Below are positions 25,004 to 36,030 of a stretch of 64,000 nucleotides of DNA, piece after piece. Numbering within the stretch: position 1 is the stretch's first letter; each line of letters opens with the position of its first letter. The translations under genes were made by a program, and so were the position numbers. The notes under the pieces were generated by a model. It was not told where the DNA came from, did no database searches, and saw only the letters and a program-made list of their open reading frames with translations. Location: positions 8,254,001-8,318,000 of the forward strand of contig NW_027464588.1 of NCBI RefSeq assembly GCF_043290135.1, in the 5' to 3' direction. This DNA is from Rhipicephalus microplus. Taxonomy: Eukaryota; Arthropoda; Arachnida; Ixodida; Ixodidae.

Positions 25004-25673
25004 CTGCCCCCGACTTTAAGAATATTATCTCACAATATTCAAAACCCCACAGACGAGCGCGAACAGTCACCACACACTCTCACAGACTGTAACACCATCA
25101 GTCGCTCATGACACTTCACATTCACAATAGATCACTTAATACAATTGTACATTGTAATTCAATTAAACAACACGTGAAAACACCACCACAAGCACATGAG
25201 TACAACACTGCACCACACATTCCCAATAATACAATTGTACGAAGTTCTCTCATTACAACAATGGTCCAATACTATTCATCACATCACACCACAACACTTC
25301 AACACTTGTGACACAGAATAACACAATATTACCACAACATATGGCACTCAACACTGCCAAACACATTCTGCTTTGACCTCAGCACTTATCCTGTGTACTT
25401 TGAGCTGCGCTTGCGTCCTTTCTTGCGGTGCTCGCTCGATCTCTTCTTGTTTTTCCTTGTTCTTTTTCGGCGAGCCTTTTCCAACGACGATATCTGAGGC
25501 GTCATCTCAGCCATCGTTGTCTCTTCCGACACCGTTAACGCGTCATTACATTCGACGGGTCCTGTCGGTTTATTTACCCGCTTGATCATGCCTCTACATT
25601 TTGCCCGGCTGGCCAACTCCGTCTCCTTTACACTGTCGGTCGGTTGAGGTCGTGCCGACGTAAGTCCGGTTGC
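25004..25673. other. Non-coding remainder of the element interior
   Basis: About 670 bp where pol should be. It contains an A/C/T-rich stretch (25080-25330) and a Lys/Arg-rich short frame on the - strand (25386-25616) that may be a leftover of pol. No RT or integrase motif can be found, so the loss is a deletion rather than point decay. Confidence 0.6.
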
Positions 25674-26168
25674 TCAGCCCGTGAACTTATTCGACACGAT
25701 CGACTTCTCACTCACTGTTTCTTGCGCCGCGGCCTCCCCTTGGGCTCTAGTGAGATCCGTCACGGGATGCTCCTCCCCTGTATCTCGCGGTCGCTGGGTT
25801 GGCGAGGGCTCTATCTTCGGGTCTTCTCCTAAACATTCCGGATCATTCGGTCCTCGCGCCCCGTCGATGTTTCCGATGACAAGGTCGTACAGGGGGGTCG
25901 TCATGCATAAAGCAGTAACCTTCCCGCTGAAGTACGGGGTTTCAATCTCGATTTCTGCTTCGGGAAGCATCCGAACTGTACGGTCAATTAGGCAAACCGG
26001 TTTCGTTCTGCCTGTCAACTGACTTTCCCGTACCAAATTTCTCCGCACTATAACCGTGGAGCTACCGGTGTCTCTTAACACCGTAATCTTTTTGCCCGCA
26101 ACCTTTCCAGGCAGCGCTGGCATTCCCTTCGTGACACCGGTTGGCTGTGTTGACATTACGGCACCCAC
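25674..26168 (-). pseudogene. Aspartic protease of the gag-protease element
   Basis: On the - strand the frame reads VGAVMSTQPTGVTKG and then a retropepsin with the active site VLRDTGSSTVIVRR (DTG intact), followed by CLIDRTVRMLPEAEIE and DLVIGNIDGARGPND, the flap-to-C-terminal part. It overlaps the end of gag by 13 bases in the -1 frame near an A6 run (about 26175-26180), where a frameshift would be needed to make a Gag-Pro product. After this there is no RT; the frame stops at 25674. Confidence 0.8.
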
Positions 26169-27343
26169 AATAGGATTTTTTCCCCATTCTTCAACTCTAC
26201 GAATCCGTCAGTGACGGCATTATTATCAGATTTCGGTGCTGCTTGCACACAGGATACCTGGTGAGTTTGACTCACTCCGTTTCGACATGCATCTGCTTTG
26301 TGCCCAGTCTGACCACACTTAAAACATTTTACTGCCGTAGGGCTCGTAAAGATCGTTCGACAGTTTTTCGCGCGATGACCCACTCGGTTGCACAAAAAAC
26401 ATCGCTGCATGCTCTCTGGTGCACGCTTCTTTTCTTCAGGAGCCAATTTCTTCGAATCATCGGGACAATCCTTCTTGACCTTGGCCAAATTATTTCCTCC
26501 TTGCGCTTCTAAGAATTGATCAGCCAATTCAAGCATTCGTTCAAATGACTCAGCCTTCCTCTCTTTCAAATACAGCGTTAGGCTTGGGTGGCAACTAGCA
26601 AGAAATTGTTCTCTAATTAGCAGCTCTCTAAGCTCATCGTACTCCTGCGCTGTCCCTGAAAGTTCAATCCATCTGTCGAAATAATGGCAAAGTCGGGCGG
26701 CATACTGCGTAGCCGTCTCACCATCAGCTGGCTTTCCTGTCCGAAATCTGTCCCGGAATCCTTCCACAGTGAATCTAAATCGCTTCAACAAAGCCGCTTT
26801 CACCTTTGCGTAGTTGGCTGCATCGGTCGGCGTCAGCCTACCGTACACACTGAGCGCTTCACCACTCAAGCAGGTACTCAAAGCAGTTGCCCATTGCTGT
26901 TCCGGCCAATTCTGGCTCCTCGCAATCGTCTCAAATCTGTGGAGGTACGCGTCTAGGTTGTCCTTCCTTTCATCAAACGCTACGAGCAGCTTGCTTGGGT
27001 TCAAGCGGAAGCCGTGATCTTCCCGTTCGCTGCTTTCAACTCTAGCTTGGACGGGAGTTTCACTTCGCTGTTGCAAACGGAGCCGCTCGAGTTCCATCTC
27101 GTGCTGCCGCTGCCGCTCCCTTTCAGCCATCTCCGCTCCTCTTTCTTCCTTCAGCTGCCGCTCCCTCGCTTCTCTTTATTCTCTCGCCCTTTCGGCTGCC
27201 AACTTCTCTCTCTCCAGCTCAGCTGCCTTTTCCTCTTTGACCCTCTCTTTTTCTTCTTTTTCCCTCTGGGTGACCCACTTCCGTAGTTCGGCGCCAGAAA
27301 GACCCATCTTCTCACCCAGAGCAACTAACTTTTCGAGATCCAT
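26156..27343 (-). pseudogene. Gag of the gag-protease element
   Basis: The start ATG at 27343 reads MDLEKLVALGEKMGLSGAEL, then a charged coiled coil (EKEEKERVKEEKAAELERE). One nonsense TAA at 27178-27176 is followed by an open frame to 26156. After the coiled coil comes a capsid-like region (DNLDAYLHRFETIARSQNW, LSGEALSVYGRLT, LIREQFLASCHPSL, resembling the SCAN-like type) and two zinc knuckles, CFLCNRVGHRAKNC and CFKCGQTGHKADAC. The predicted length is about 396 codons with one stop. The rest is remarkably intact for a non-autonomous element. Confidence 0.85.
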
Positions 27344-27529
27344 GGTGCCTCGCAACTCTCAAATAAAACCTTGCCGCGTGCAAAAAGTATCTGCCTAAAT
27401 CAGTCTATCGGAGCACTCTCCTGCACTCGTTAGCGAGAACACTGAACAACACACAAAATCGTTCCGATAGCAGTATCACCAACTCGAGGCTCTTTCTCAC
27501 TACTTTGGACACACTGTGCACCAAAAGGT

Positions 27530-27548
27530 CCTATGTCGCGGACGCCAG
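27530..27548 (-). promoter_or_regulatory. Putative primer binding site
   Basis: On the - strand TGGCGTCCGCGACATAGG lies a few bases inside the 5' LTR (which ends at 27555 on this strand). A TGGCG start is common for Gypsy primer sites. The primer tRNA is not identified. Confidence 0.5.
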
Positions 27549-27554
27549 ATTAAT

Positions 27555-28573
27555 TGTCACACACCGGTCCCGTTTATTAGGGAGGCGATCGCCGGGCTAA
27601 TTCCAAAAGCCGAAGTATCGGCCCCCCGAACCGCACCACGAAAGCGTGGACAATTTAGAAGTGGTCCTTATTGGTGCGCCAGCGGACGCCAGCTGTGGCC
27701 CAAAGAACAAGTCAGAGCCGAGAGTTGATAAACAAACAAATTATATTCTCAATAATGGCAGATCGAAAACAATATACAAAAATGCACACTCCACAATAGT
27801 TGCATACAATATGTCACCAATCAAACCAATCAATCAACGTACTACACAAGACAATCAGCCACACTTGAAATAACGGACACGGACAACAATACGCACTACA
27901 ATGCAGTCGCATGCATTGAACAACCAAGACACTTAGACCAAAGGGATAGAAAACCTATTCAGTCCAAAGTTCTTGGAACCAAAGTCTAGATGATACTCTT
28001 CCGAGAATCACTCACTCAAAGTCCAGCGTTGTTGTCGTTCCGCTGTCCCCTGAAGTTACTCTTCCAGGACCTCGCGTCCTCAAATGGCCACTCTCCAAGC
28101 TTCAACTTCTTCGCCGGAACACGTCTGCTCCACACACGCAGCTGTTGCCACGCGTCCTCGCTCAATAGCGGTAAACACACGCTCTTGCCTGTAGCTCGAG
28201 TCTTCACCCACTGGTGCAAATCCTCTTCATCTCCGGCTTCGTCCCTACGGACCAAAAACCTTCGCCGACTACATGGCGGAATCCCTACGCACTCTGGCGC
28301 TCACATCCGTCTCCTCCTGCTTTCTCGTCTCGGCCGCTCGATTAAATACCTTCCGCGCCACCTTCCAGAACGTTCTAGAAAAATCGCGGGCTTGCTGGGC
28401 CGCCGATGTGGGGTGAGGAGGTTCGTCTGCGAAGCCATGCTTCTGCGGGGAGAGCGCGCGCCCGGGAGCCTTGGATGTTTTTCTTTTTTTTTCTTTTGAC
28501 CTCGCGGCGTTTCTCCCGCCCGTTGTCGCAAGAATTTGGCGGCGCGCTCATTTTTAGCGCTTGTTCTGTGACA
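27555..28573 (-). repeat. 5' LTR (relative to - strand) of the gag-protease element
   Basis: 1019 bp, TGTCACAC...CTGTGACA, pairing with 23985-25003. The long open frames seen across it on either strand are shared by both LTRs and have no known domain. Confidence 0.88.
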
Positions 28574-28589
28574 CCCGTATGCTTCCAAA

Positions 28590-29613
28590 GCAAGTCTACC
28601 AATGCCACTTTGTTTATTTTCCAATCTTGCTTGAACTTGTGGTTTCATGCACAAGCCCGCATTGCCGAACGTCAAACCCGAGACAATGACACCTTTCTAA
28701 ATTCCTCTCGCAACGTCATACCTATTGTAGTTCCAAAGTGCCCTATTTTTTATTACAGTTCCATTCCTGTTGTTCTTAGCTATTGCGTATCTTTCGTGCT
28801 CTCTTAGGTACCTAGCCCCGTTATTTATTCATACGCCCAAGTATTCGTAATTATCCACTATTTCTGGCGTGACTTCATGTATCTTATGATCACTGCCTTT
28901 CTTATCAATAAAAGTGGTTGCAAAATTTTCCCTGCAGAACTTCTAATTTAACCTCTCTCCCTCATTATCAGAAATGTCTACCAATCTCTGCAGATATCCC
29001 TTGTTGTCGGTTATTATTACTATATCATCTGCATACATCAATGCTGGTATTGACTGTTCAATGTGTTTCCCTTGCTTGGCAAAAAAGGGGCTGTATTCGA
29101 GTCGACTCTCCTCTAACTTGGCTTCTAGTCTTTATAGATACAGCATAAATAACAAAGGTGACAAGGGATATCCCGGTCCAAGTCCACGTCGTATCTCAAT
29201 AGGTTCAGATACCTGTTCTTCCCATTTAATAACTACTTTGATACATTTAAAAATGTCCTTTAGAAGATTAGGTATTCCATTTTCCACATCTAGTGTGTCC
29301 AGTATTCTCCACAAGTCTTCTTGAATCGCACTATGGTAAGCTCCCTTGATATCTAGAAAAGTAAGCCATAGGGGCATATGTTCTTTTCGCGCTGTTTTAT
29401 AACAACGCATCAATAAAAACAGTTTGTCCTCCAACCTTCTTTGTTTGCAAAACCCATTTTGTAGTTCTTCAGCACCTCGTCGTTGTCCACCCATGGCTGT
29501 AAACGTTTCTTTATTATCTGCATCACCAGCCTGTAAACTACTGATGTCACTGTTATGAGACGGTAGTAGTGTATATCGGCTTTAGCCCCCTTTACTTTAT
29601 AGATCACGCTCAT
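28590..29613 (-). pseudogene. CR1-like LINE reverse transcriptase
   Basis: On the - strand: IHYYRLITVTSVVYRLVMQI, then RLEDKLFLLMRCYKTAR, the catalytic-A-like LTFLDIKGAYHSA, the RRGLGPGYPLSPLLFMLY block, and a YADD box at 29024-29035 followed by IVIITDN. Frame shifts near 29130 and 29420 split the motifs between frames. The order and spacing are those of a non-LTR RT. The reading breaks at 28574, where the LTR element is inserted. Confidence 0.75.
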
Positions 29614-30371
29614 CCTGCTTAGCTTCCACCTATCGGGGGCTTCACCATCTATTATTACTTTGCTCGCTGCCTCTCTTAATGTTTGCTTAGAGTTTGGTCC
29701 TAGTTTCTTTATTATCCATGATTCTGATGCCGTCAGGGCCTGTTGATGTGCTATTAGAAACTCTTTTTTTCTGCCCTTTACCCCTCTCCTTGTCCCAGGG
29801 GAGCCACTCAGCTAATTGGTCCATCCTCATCTGGTACGGTGCATGCAGCGCTGTCTCAGTGTTTGAATTTTTCGGTCATCATTGTTATTAAAAATTTTGT
29901 TGCCTCATCCCCTTCTAGTCTGACCCTTTTAAATGTAGGTATAAACCTATGTTTTATGCTTGTCTTATTACTCAGAGAATGGAGATGGTTTCAAAAGTTT
30001 GCAGCTGTCTTTCTAACCTTCCTGTTTACTTCCGCCATTCATTGGGCCCCCATCTTATCTTTTCACTGATCAAATTAAATGCTTCCTTCTGGAGATGAAT
30101 AAGTTATCTTACTTTGTTTTCACATCATCTTCCGGTTCACCCTTCTGGTTAGCATACCTGTGTTCCCTAGAAGCTTCCTGACGTCTTACTATGGATCCCT
30201 CACCTTCATCATCCCGCCAGCTCTTGGGCTTGTGTCTGCTTTTCCCGGCTGATTTGACTCGTACCTTAGCAAGGTCTAACTCAAAATATCGAGTCATATT
30301 TGTGTACGTTCAGTTTGCTTTAATAGCCTCGGTGATTATTATCTCAATCTCTTTAGCTGCTATTTCTATTT

Positions 30372-31083
30372 TCATTTCTGAATAAATATTACCGTGTGGT
30401 TGCTCGTAATGCCGCCTTTCCAGTTTCTTTTTTTCCCAAAACTCAGCTCGATAGGTTTGTGATCACTGCCTAAGCTTCTGGACCCAAATTCGTCTATGTT
30501 CATCACCCTTAGCCGATCATACATCCTACGTAACATTATTGCGTAATCTATTGTCGACTGCAGTCTTCCCACCTTCCATTTCATCTGCCCTTCGCATTTC
30601 TCGGTGCTGTTGCGAATGATTAAAGCATGCCTTTCACACACAACTATTAGCATTCTGCCTGTTGGATCAGTATATCCATCCATATCTTTTATGCGTGCAT
30701 TCATAACTAATCATACAAATACCTCGAACTCTTTTACAAATTCGTCAAAGTCATTTTCTCATCACTGCACCATTTATTGACTTTCCTCTCTGCCTTTTGC
30801 CCCTGGCCACAAGTACACAAACCGAGGAGCGTCACTTGACTGGCCACTTTTTCTTTTATCCATACATGATCCTTGCATGCCTGCATGACCGTTTGCCAGT
30901 CTGTACTTTTATGAATGAATGTTCCAATACCAACCCCCTTTCAGCGGCCATTTGTTCTATTAAGATATTCCCGCGTGTAGTCCGGATGGTTAGGAGGTTG
31001 TTCCATGCCCCTAAGATTTGTTTCTGCAAAACCATATACCATCGAAGAAGAATGGCGATTTGGGCTAGTTGGTTTGAATTCAT
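30372..31083 (-). pseudogene. CR1-like LINE endonuclease-type region
   Basis: The segment 30704-30372 reads MNARIKDMDGYTDPTGRMLI, then RLQSTIDYAIMLRRM and SRSLGSDHKPIELSF. The D-Y and S-D-H pattern is that of the C-terminal half of an endonuclease/exonuclease/phosphatase fold. Upstream, 31083-30856 holds another open piece (QMAAERGLVLEHSFIKVQTG) that may be part of the N-terminal half. The DFN/DMN catalytic start is only partly visible, and frame breaks are present. Confidence 0.55.
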
Positions 31084-31250
31084 AGTAATAAGGGCTGCAG
31101 CGCGAGCACGAATGTGCTAGAAGAAACAGACAAAGTTGAGGTACGGAAGGCAAAAGAGGACAACACGTGTTGTCCTCTTTTGCCTTCCGTACTTCGACTT
31201 TGTCTGTTTCTTCTAGCACATTCGTGCTCGCGCTGCAGCCCTTATTACTA
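31083..31250. repeat. 168-bp near-perfect palindrome
   Basis: Arms of 84 bp centred at 31166/31167 (CAACAC|GTGTTG). They read TAGTAATAAGGGCTGCAGCG inward and the complement outward. Only two mismatches are seen (GTTGAGG versus GTCGAAG context). There is no spacer. It falls between the ORF1-like and endonuclease-like parts of the LINE. Confidence 0.9.
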
Positions 31251-31329
31251 CATATACCATCGGCCTCTCATTCCTTAGCTGTTCTTCTACCTTGTCCCAC
31301 TCGAGCCTATTCCTACCACCCTGCATGTT

Positions 31330-32520
31330 AATACACCCTACGTGCGAATTGACTCGGCCCTCGTGGCTACGTCGATTTCTGCCCCGGACTCTACGTGTCT
31401 TAAATATTGATGCCTATTTGGAATGGTTTGTGTCTATACCTTCTGTCAAAGAACTCGCCTGGTTGTTTTCCTCGATACTACCTATCCTGCACCCCTAAGG
31501 GCCTGCGCACCCCCGAAAAAAGCTACTGCGCGTCCTGCAAGTCACTAAGTGACTAATGGCCTAGCCTCCTATCGAAGTGGATTCTGTCTCGTTGAAAACC
31601 ACCCCATCTATGCACCTCTATGTTTATTTCCACAACCTCAAAGCCTTTTTTTCGACTCATTCGTCATATCTCTTGGTTTGCGTTGACAACCACTCTTTGC
31701 AGGTTGCCGTCACGCACCGGTACCTCCGGTATCGTGCATATCACTACCTGTACCTGAGGAGAAATGGTGCACATGTCATCGACTCCTTTTGCCAGTGTCG
31801 TCGATAGTCCTGCCGTATTTTCATTTAGGACATCGCCTAAACCACCCGAATTTATCACGAGGTTTCGTCTATCAGCTGTAGTTCTGAGTTTTGTGCTCGC
31901 TTGCCTCATGACTGCTTCCAACTTGCGGCCTGGGAACGTTCCTACTGCGACATTTTTGTCACCTCTTGCCCTCTCTTTGATTGCTTCTGCGCATCGATTT
32001 CAATTCTAGTGCCCGGCGATTATCACGTGCTGTGACTTTTCAGCTGGAGAATCCCGCACCGGGGGGGGGGGGGGGGGGGGAATGGGGTCTTTTGCACCTG
32101 TGACGCCAGCTGCTGTGTCCTGTCCCACCTCTACTTCGCTGAAGCTAGCTTTTGTGACCATTGAACCGACAGAAGCTGTTTTTTTTCAACATGCTTGCTC
32201 TTTCTTCTCCGCCGTTCTGGTGCGCTACCATTCTCTCCGTCTGCCGCTCCTCTGCTCACCTTCGCTAGTGCCTCCTTTGTGGATTTGAGCCTTTCTCTCA
32301 GCCTTTGTTTTCTCTTGCTTTGTCGCCAACGCGATCTCCAGCTTGGTGATTCTCATCAGCAGTTCACTCTGGACAACCATCATTTTCTCTATTTTTTTCC
32401 TCGATCTCACATTGCCTACACTTGGCGGCAGCCTCCACTTCATTCGTGTCTGCACTTTGGTCTATTTTCAAACCCACCCACATCGTGAACATTTTACAGC
32501 CTTTTTAATCATGTCTTTTG
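31330..32520 (-). pseudogene. CR1-like LINE ORF1 with SGNH-hydrolase-like block
   Basis: From the 5' side on the - strand: a Cys-containing start, a coiled coil (KMMVVQSELLMRITKLEIAL), a basic linker interrupted by a 20-base homopolymer (32061-32080), then an esterase-like part. That part reads VIIAG, then RKLEAVMRQASTKLRTTADR, VINSGGLGDVLNE, and VVICTIPEVPVRDGNL. The G-G-x-x-D-V block resembles the GxND region of SGNH hydrolases, known from ORF1 of some CR1/L2-like LINEs. Stops and shifts are frequent. The family call is from recognition and has moderate certainty. Confidence 0.55.
32061..32080. repeat. Poly-G run of 20
   Basis: Twenty consecutive G on the + strand, flanked by CGCACC and AATGGGG. 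It encodes a proline run on the LINE strand. Length may vary between reads or alleles. Confidence 0.95.
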
Positions 32521-32559
32521 ACACCAATTGTTCTTATGAATTGTCTCAATCGATAATTA

Positions 32560-34069
32560 CAAAACACGGCATACGACAAACCACGCCCTACGAAAAAAAG
32601 GAAGTCTAAGCTATACTACACCAATTTGCGTGTTCGGTGTACCTGCACCTCTCCCACGAGGTGGCAAAGGAAAAACACAAACACACACAAACTAGTAAAT
32701 ACCTGGAGACTGACCCCAAAAACGCCGTGCAATGTAATAAGTGTTTCAAAGGTTTTGACTGCTGCCTTGTAGTTATAAAAGCAAGCTCAAAACATGCAAA
32801 ACCACTTATCGGTGCTGTCAATCGGGAGCGCCCAAAAACACGTTCATTCACCGTGCCAGTCGAAACTGAGTGGGCTAAGGATAAGGGCGCCACCTGGTGG
32901 TGTGTTAAGGCGTTTACAAAATCGCATTTCAACGGAACACACCGAATGGTATGAATGCTTAGAAACGACGTGTTGAAAAAACTAATGACAGATGTGATGC
33001 TCATATTGCCTTGCTGCTCTATACCAAGAACATGAAAGGACAAAGGTATATATAAGTGACGTATTTTTAAAAGCATACAAAACATGTGACTATGGCACAG
33101 GGGGTAGTGTGTCCAGAATATGTTGTCCTAAACCTAGGGGTGATGGTTTCAATTGTCATTAAAAGAATATCTTTTTCGTTCTCTGATTGTGAATGTTTTT
33201 TCGACGACATTTCCGTGACGTAAATACGTCACTGGAATCTTAGTCGACCCCGGCATAAAACTCTTTTGTGTTAAAAAACAACCCTCATAGTAAACGCTAA
33301 CGTGACAGGAAAAGCATGGCGACAACCTCTTATTGTCAAAGATTGCTGCTGCTGTAGTTCTAATCCAGTACAGCTCGAAATCGATGAGTGGACAGAGCAG
33401 AAATCGGGAAATAAGTGTTCTAGTGGAGTATGCGTATCAATATAAAAGTTGAGTATGTCGAGATTAGTCCGGCAAGATCACACATGAAACATTTCCTTTA
33501 GCGAACACATGAGAAGCAGCAACTGGGAACTGAAGTAAAAGATTAAGGTCACATTAACCCAGCGCTTTCGTCTTTATTTCCACAAGCACGCTTGATGTCA
33601 GCGTAGTGTCGCTTCACGTTTATCACGAGGCCTCAACCACATAATGAAATCGCATAAACAGTGGTCTCAGACAATGTTGTCAAGTTTTCACTCGTGATAA
33701 CTCTTCTACTATGTAACCTATTCTTCGAGTTTCCTCCGTTCATAACTGTATCACCAAGAGATTCACGCCATATCAAACACAGTGCGTGAAAATATTTAAA
33801 TCATAACTGCAGTAACTAGTATTTTGTTCCTTCAGTGCTGTTGGGCCCGGAAAGTGAGATCATTACTAATCACCTGTTTACGTGCAGAGGCTGAATCACT
33901 CATTCATTAATCAACTCATTCAGACTCACAATACTCTGTTCTGGCCATCAGCTTGAGTCCAAGGTAATCCTGTCGAGAAAAAATTTTGTGAGTCCAGGTT
34001 TTAGTGAGCCCTGAATGAGAAAGCTTTTTTTAATGTGAAGCATTTCTTATCAAAGTTCAGTACATTGAG

Positions 34070-34070
<1 letters not shown>
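32560..34070. other. Intron sequence between LINE remnants
   Basis: No gene can be supported. Open frames on both strands at 32606-33085 overlap each other and show no domain. A SINE-like unit lies at 33092-33280. Around 33880-34020 short repeats (CTCATTCA, GAGTCC) occur. Confidence 0.5.
33092..33280 (+). repeat. SINE-like element, second family
   Basis: An A-box-like GGCACAGGGGGTAGTG and a B-box-like GATGGTTTCAATTGTC about 40 nt apart are followed by TTAAAAGAATATC and a body with the palindromic TGACGTAAATACGTCA. It ends near CGGCATAAAAC. The arrangement fits a tRNA-derived SINE unlike the (ATCA)n-tailed family at 54188. Confidence 0.5.
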
Positions 34071-34109
<39 letters not shown>

Positions 34110-34249
34110 TATACAATCTCAGACATTTAGCTCTCCTACCCGTTTGAATATTGGTATCAATACCAAAACTGGTATGCGATATCATGACTATATGACGAGC
34201 ATATATACCTAATATTAAAATGAAAATCTTGATAGCTATGTCATGAATG
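34071..34249 (+). repeat. Satellite-like repeat family, copy R1 left part
   Basis: (TATC)n of about nine units, then GACATTTAGCTCTCC and GGTATGCGATATCATGACTA. The same start is seen at 42504-42870. The copy is interrupted by the I-type LINE and resumes at 40006. Confidence 0.7.
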
Positions 34250-34265
34250 TCATGATTTAGATTAC
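34250..34265 (+). repeat. 5' target-site duplication of the I-type LINE
   Basis: TCATGATTTAGATTAC, identical to 39990-40005. Confidence 0.93.
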
Positions 34266-34782
34266 CCCACAGGGGCGCCTGCGCAAGTAGGCGTTTGTTG
34301 TGTAGCGACACCACGGACCCGAGCTAACGGGGGAGTTTCTACTCCCTCCCACACCTAGCCGTGTGTGGCTTTGCCGTGTCCGGGGAAAAGGGAATCCTGG
34401 TGGTTGAGCCGACGCTGGGTAATTGGACCTTTAAGGCCCCCCGGCAGAGGCAACACACCCCTTTGGCCCCGGCTTCACGTAGACGGCACCCCTGGGCTGA
34501 CCCACACAGGGGAAATCGGCAGTCGCCTTTTCCTATCTCTCTCTGCCTACATCTTCGTCTTAATCTCTCGCTATCTATCTGTTCTGTCTTCTACTCATTT
34601 CTGTTTACTTCCAATTTTCCTGGCGGCAAGGGTTAACACTGTGTAGTTACCCAACCTTGGGTAGTTATATTCAGTTATAGCGGCGATGCATGGCTGGCGT
34701 GTCCAAGTGTTCACTATTCAACCTTGTAGCGTCCCCTTGTTGGGCTCGGTGGTGGGTGGCCACCATCGCCGCCGAATTTGAA

Positions 34783-35985
34783 ATGCTTCTTATGGAAAAC
34801 CTTTTTCCTGCACTCCCTTATCGCCGCCTGAAAAGGTGACGCACCAATGACAGCTTCTTTACTGCACAGCCTAAAGAGATCTTCCCCAAGTACCATGTAA
34901 TTCACAGCCAAAATGAAAAGAAAACAGTTCGATCTATTTCACCATTTATTGTCTCGAAAACGCTCACAGATGGAATTGGCCCTGGCTATAAAGTAACTAA
35001 GATGGGGAATGGCGATCTCCTTCTAGAAGTCCGCGACAAGACTCAGTACGACAAACTCACAAAACTCGTTTCACTTGATAACATCCCAATATCAGTGGGC
35101 CCACATAGGTCGATGAACAGAGTGCGTGGTGTCATATCTGATGATGACCTCCTCGAGCTGTCTGAAAGTGAATTGCACGAAGGCTGGCAAGAACAAAATG
35201 TAGTGAAAGTACAAAGAATAATAATTAGGCGAGATAATAAACAGATCACAACAAAGCACATCATAGTTACCTTCGGTACAAGCAACCTTCCCGACTCTAT
35301 TGAAACTGGTTACTGCAAGCTTCCCGTCAGACCTTATATACCGAATCCTCGCCGATGTTTCAAGTGTCAGCGCTTCGGACACGGATCCCAAACGTGCAGA
35401 GGGCGCGCTAGGTGCGCGAAGTGCGCATCTTGTGAACATGTATCCGAAAAGTGCACTTCAGAAGCCTGTTGCGCTAACTGTGAAGGAGATCACGCTGCCT
35501 ACTCCCGATCATGCCCTGCGTGGAAAAAAGAGAAACAAATATTAGAAATTAAGGTAAAGTTTAACCTGTCATTTCAAGAGGCACGTCAACGTTTTTTCAC
35601 ACACAATAATTCTGAACCTTCCTTCGCCGACGTGGCGCGTCGAGGCGCCGTGCCACGTCTTTCGGCACCCGCGAGATTCACACCAAGTGTGACTGCGGTT
35701 GTGCGAGAAGCGCCTCCGGCTGGAGCAGTCTGTACTGCTCCGCCTCCGATTCAAAAAACCCAGCAGACTTCAGAGACTGCTGGATCACGGACCACTGCAA
35801 GTACAGTCAGGTCCGAAACTGCCGTAAACGTGCCTGCCAAGCAGGCACGATCCACCACCTCAGAAGAGGTGATGGACACAAGCCATACTCCTTCGGCACC
35901 CCACACGCCGAAGGAAAGGCGCAGTTCTTTGGAGCGAAGCAAGAAAGAGAAAACCCGTATTACAGGGCCCCAACAGGCCCTGTAA
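34783..35985 (+). pseudogene. I-type LINE ORF1 (zinc-knuckle nucleic-acid-binding protein)
   Basis: The ATG at 34783 reads MLLMENLFPALPYRRLKR and meets one TGA at 34837-34839. The same frame then stays open to 35985, for 400 codons overall. The middle (GYCKLPVRPYIPNPRRCFKC) leads to three Cys/His knuckles: CFKCQRFGHGSQTC, CAKCASCEHVSEKC and CCANCEGDHAAYSRSC. The C-terminal third is Ser/Thr/Pro-rich and basic (KERRSSLERSKKEK). This is typical of the ORF1 RNA-binding proteins of I/Jockey elements. The second in-frame ATG (35002) gives a 327-codon frame. Confidence 0.85.
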
Positions 35986-36030
35986 CTTAAGGCAACGTTT
36001 CTGTACACACAGCACTTAACTACATTAAAA

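Larger units (their letters stand above)
23985..28573 (-). mobile_element. LTR retrotransposon with gag and protease only
   Basis: Two LTRs of 1019 bp (23985-25003 and 27555-28573), TGTCACAC...CTGTGACA, very similar to each other and therefore fairly young. Flanks are CCTGT (23980-23984) and CCCGT (28574-28578), a 5-bp target repeat with one mismatch. Coding sense is -. The internal part is only 2.55 kb and holds gag and an aspartic protease. RT, RNase H and integrase are absent, so it must depend on another element for mobility. Confidence 0.9.
23231..32540 (-). mobile_element. CR1-like LINE, split by an LTR element
   Basis: Read on the - strand: an ORF1 with a coiled coil and SGNH-hydrolase-like block (32520-31330), an endonuclease-type block (about 31080-30370), an RT (29613 down to about 28600), then the C-terminal region (23984-23340) and a short 3' UTR with a GGTGGCTTGAGCCACC hairpin. 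The LTR element 23985-28573 separates the RT from the C-terminus. Without it the LINE would be about 4.7 kb. All ORFs have multiple stops and frameshifts. The exact 5' end is uncertain. Confidence 0.7.

Noticed and set aside
24557..25111. 184-codon + strand frame
   Set aside because: Lies inside an LTR and recurs in shortened form in the partner LTR; no domain, and the element's coding sense is the other strand.
32606..33085. 159-codon - strand frame, with an overlapping 105-codon + strand frame
   Set aside because: No recognised domain, overlapping frames on both strands, no splice or start context; probably chance in a repeat.
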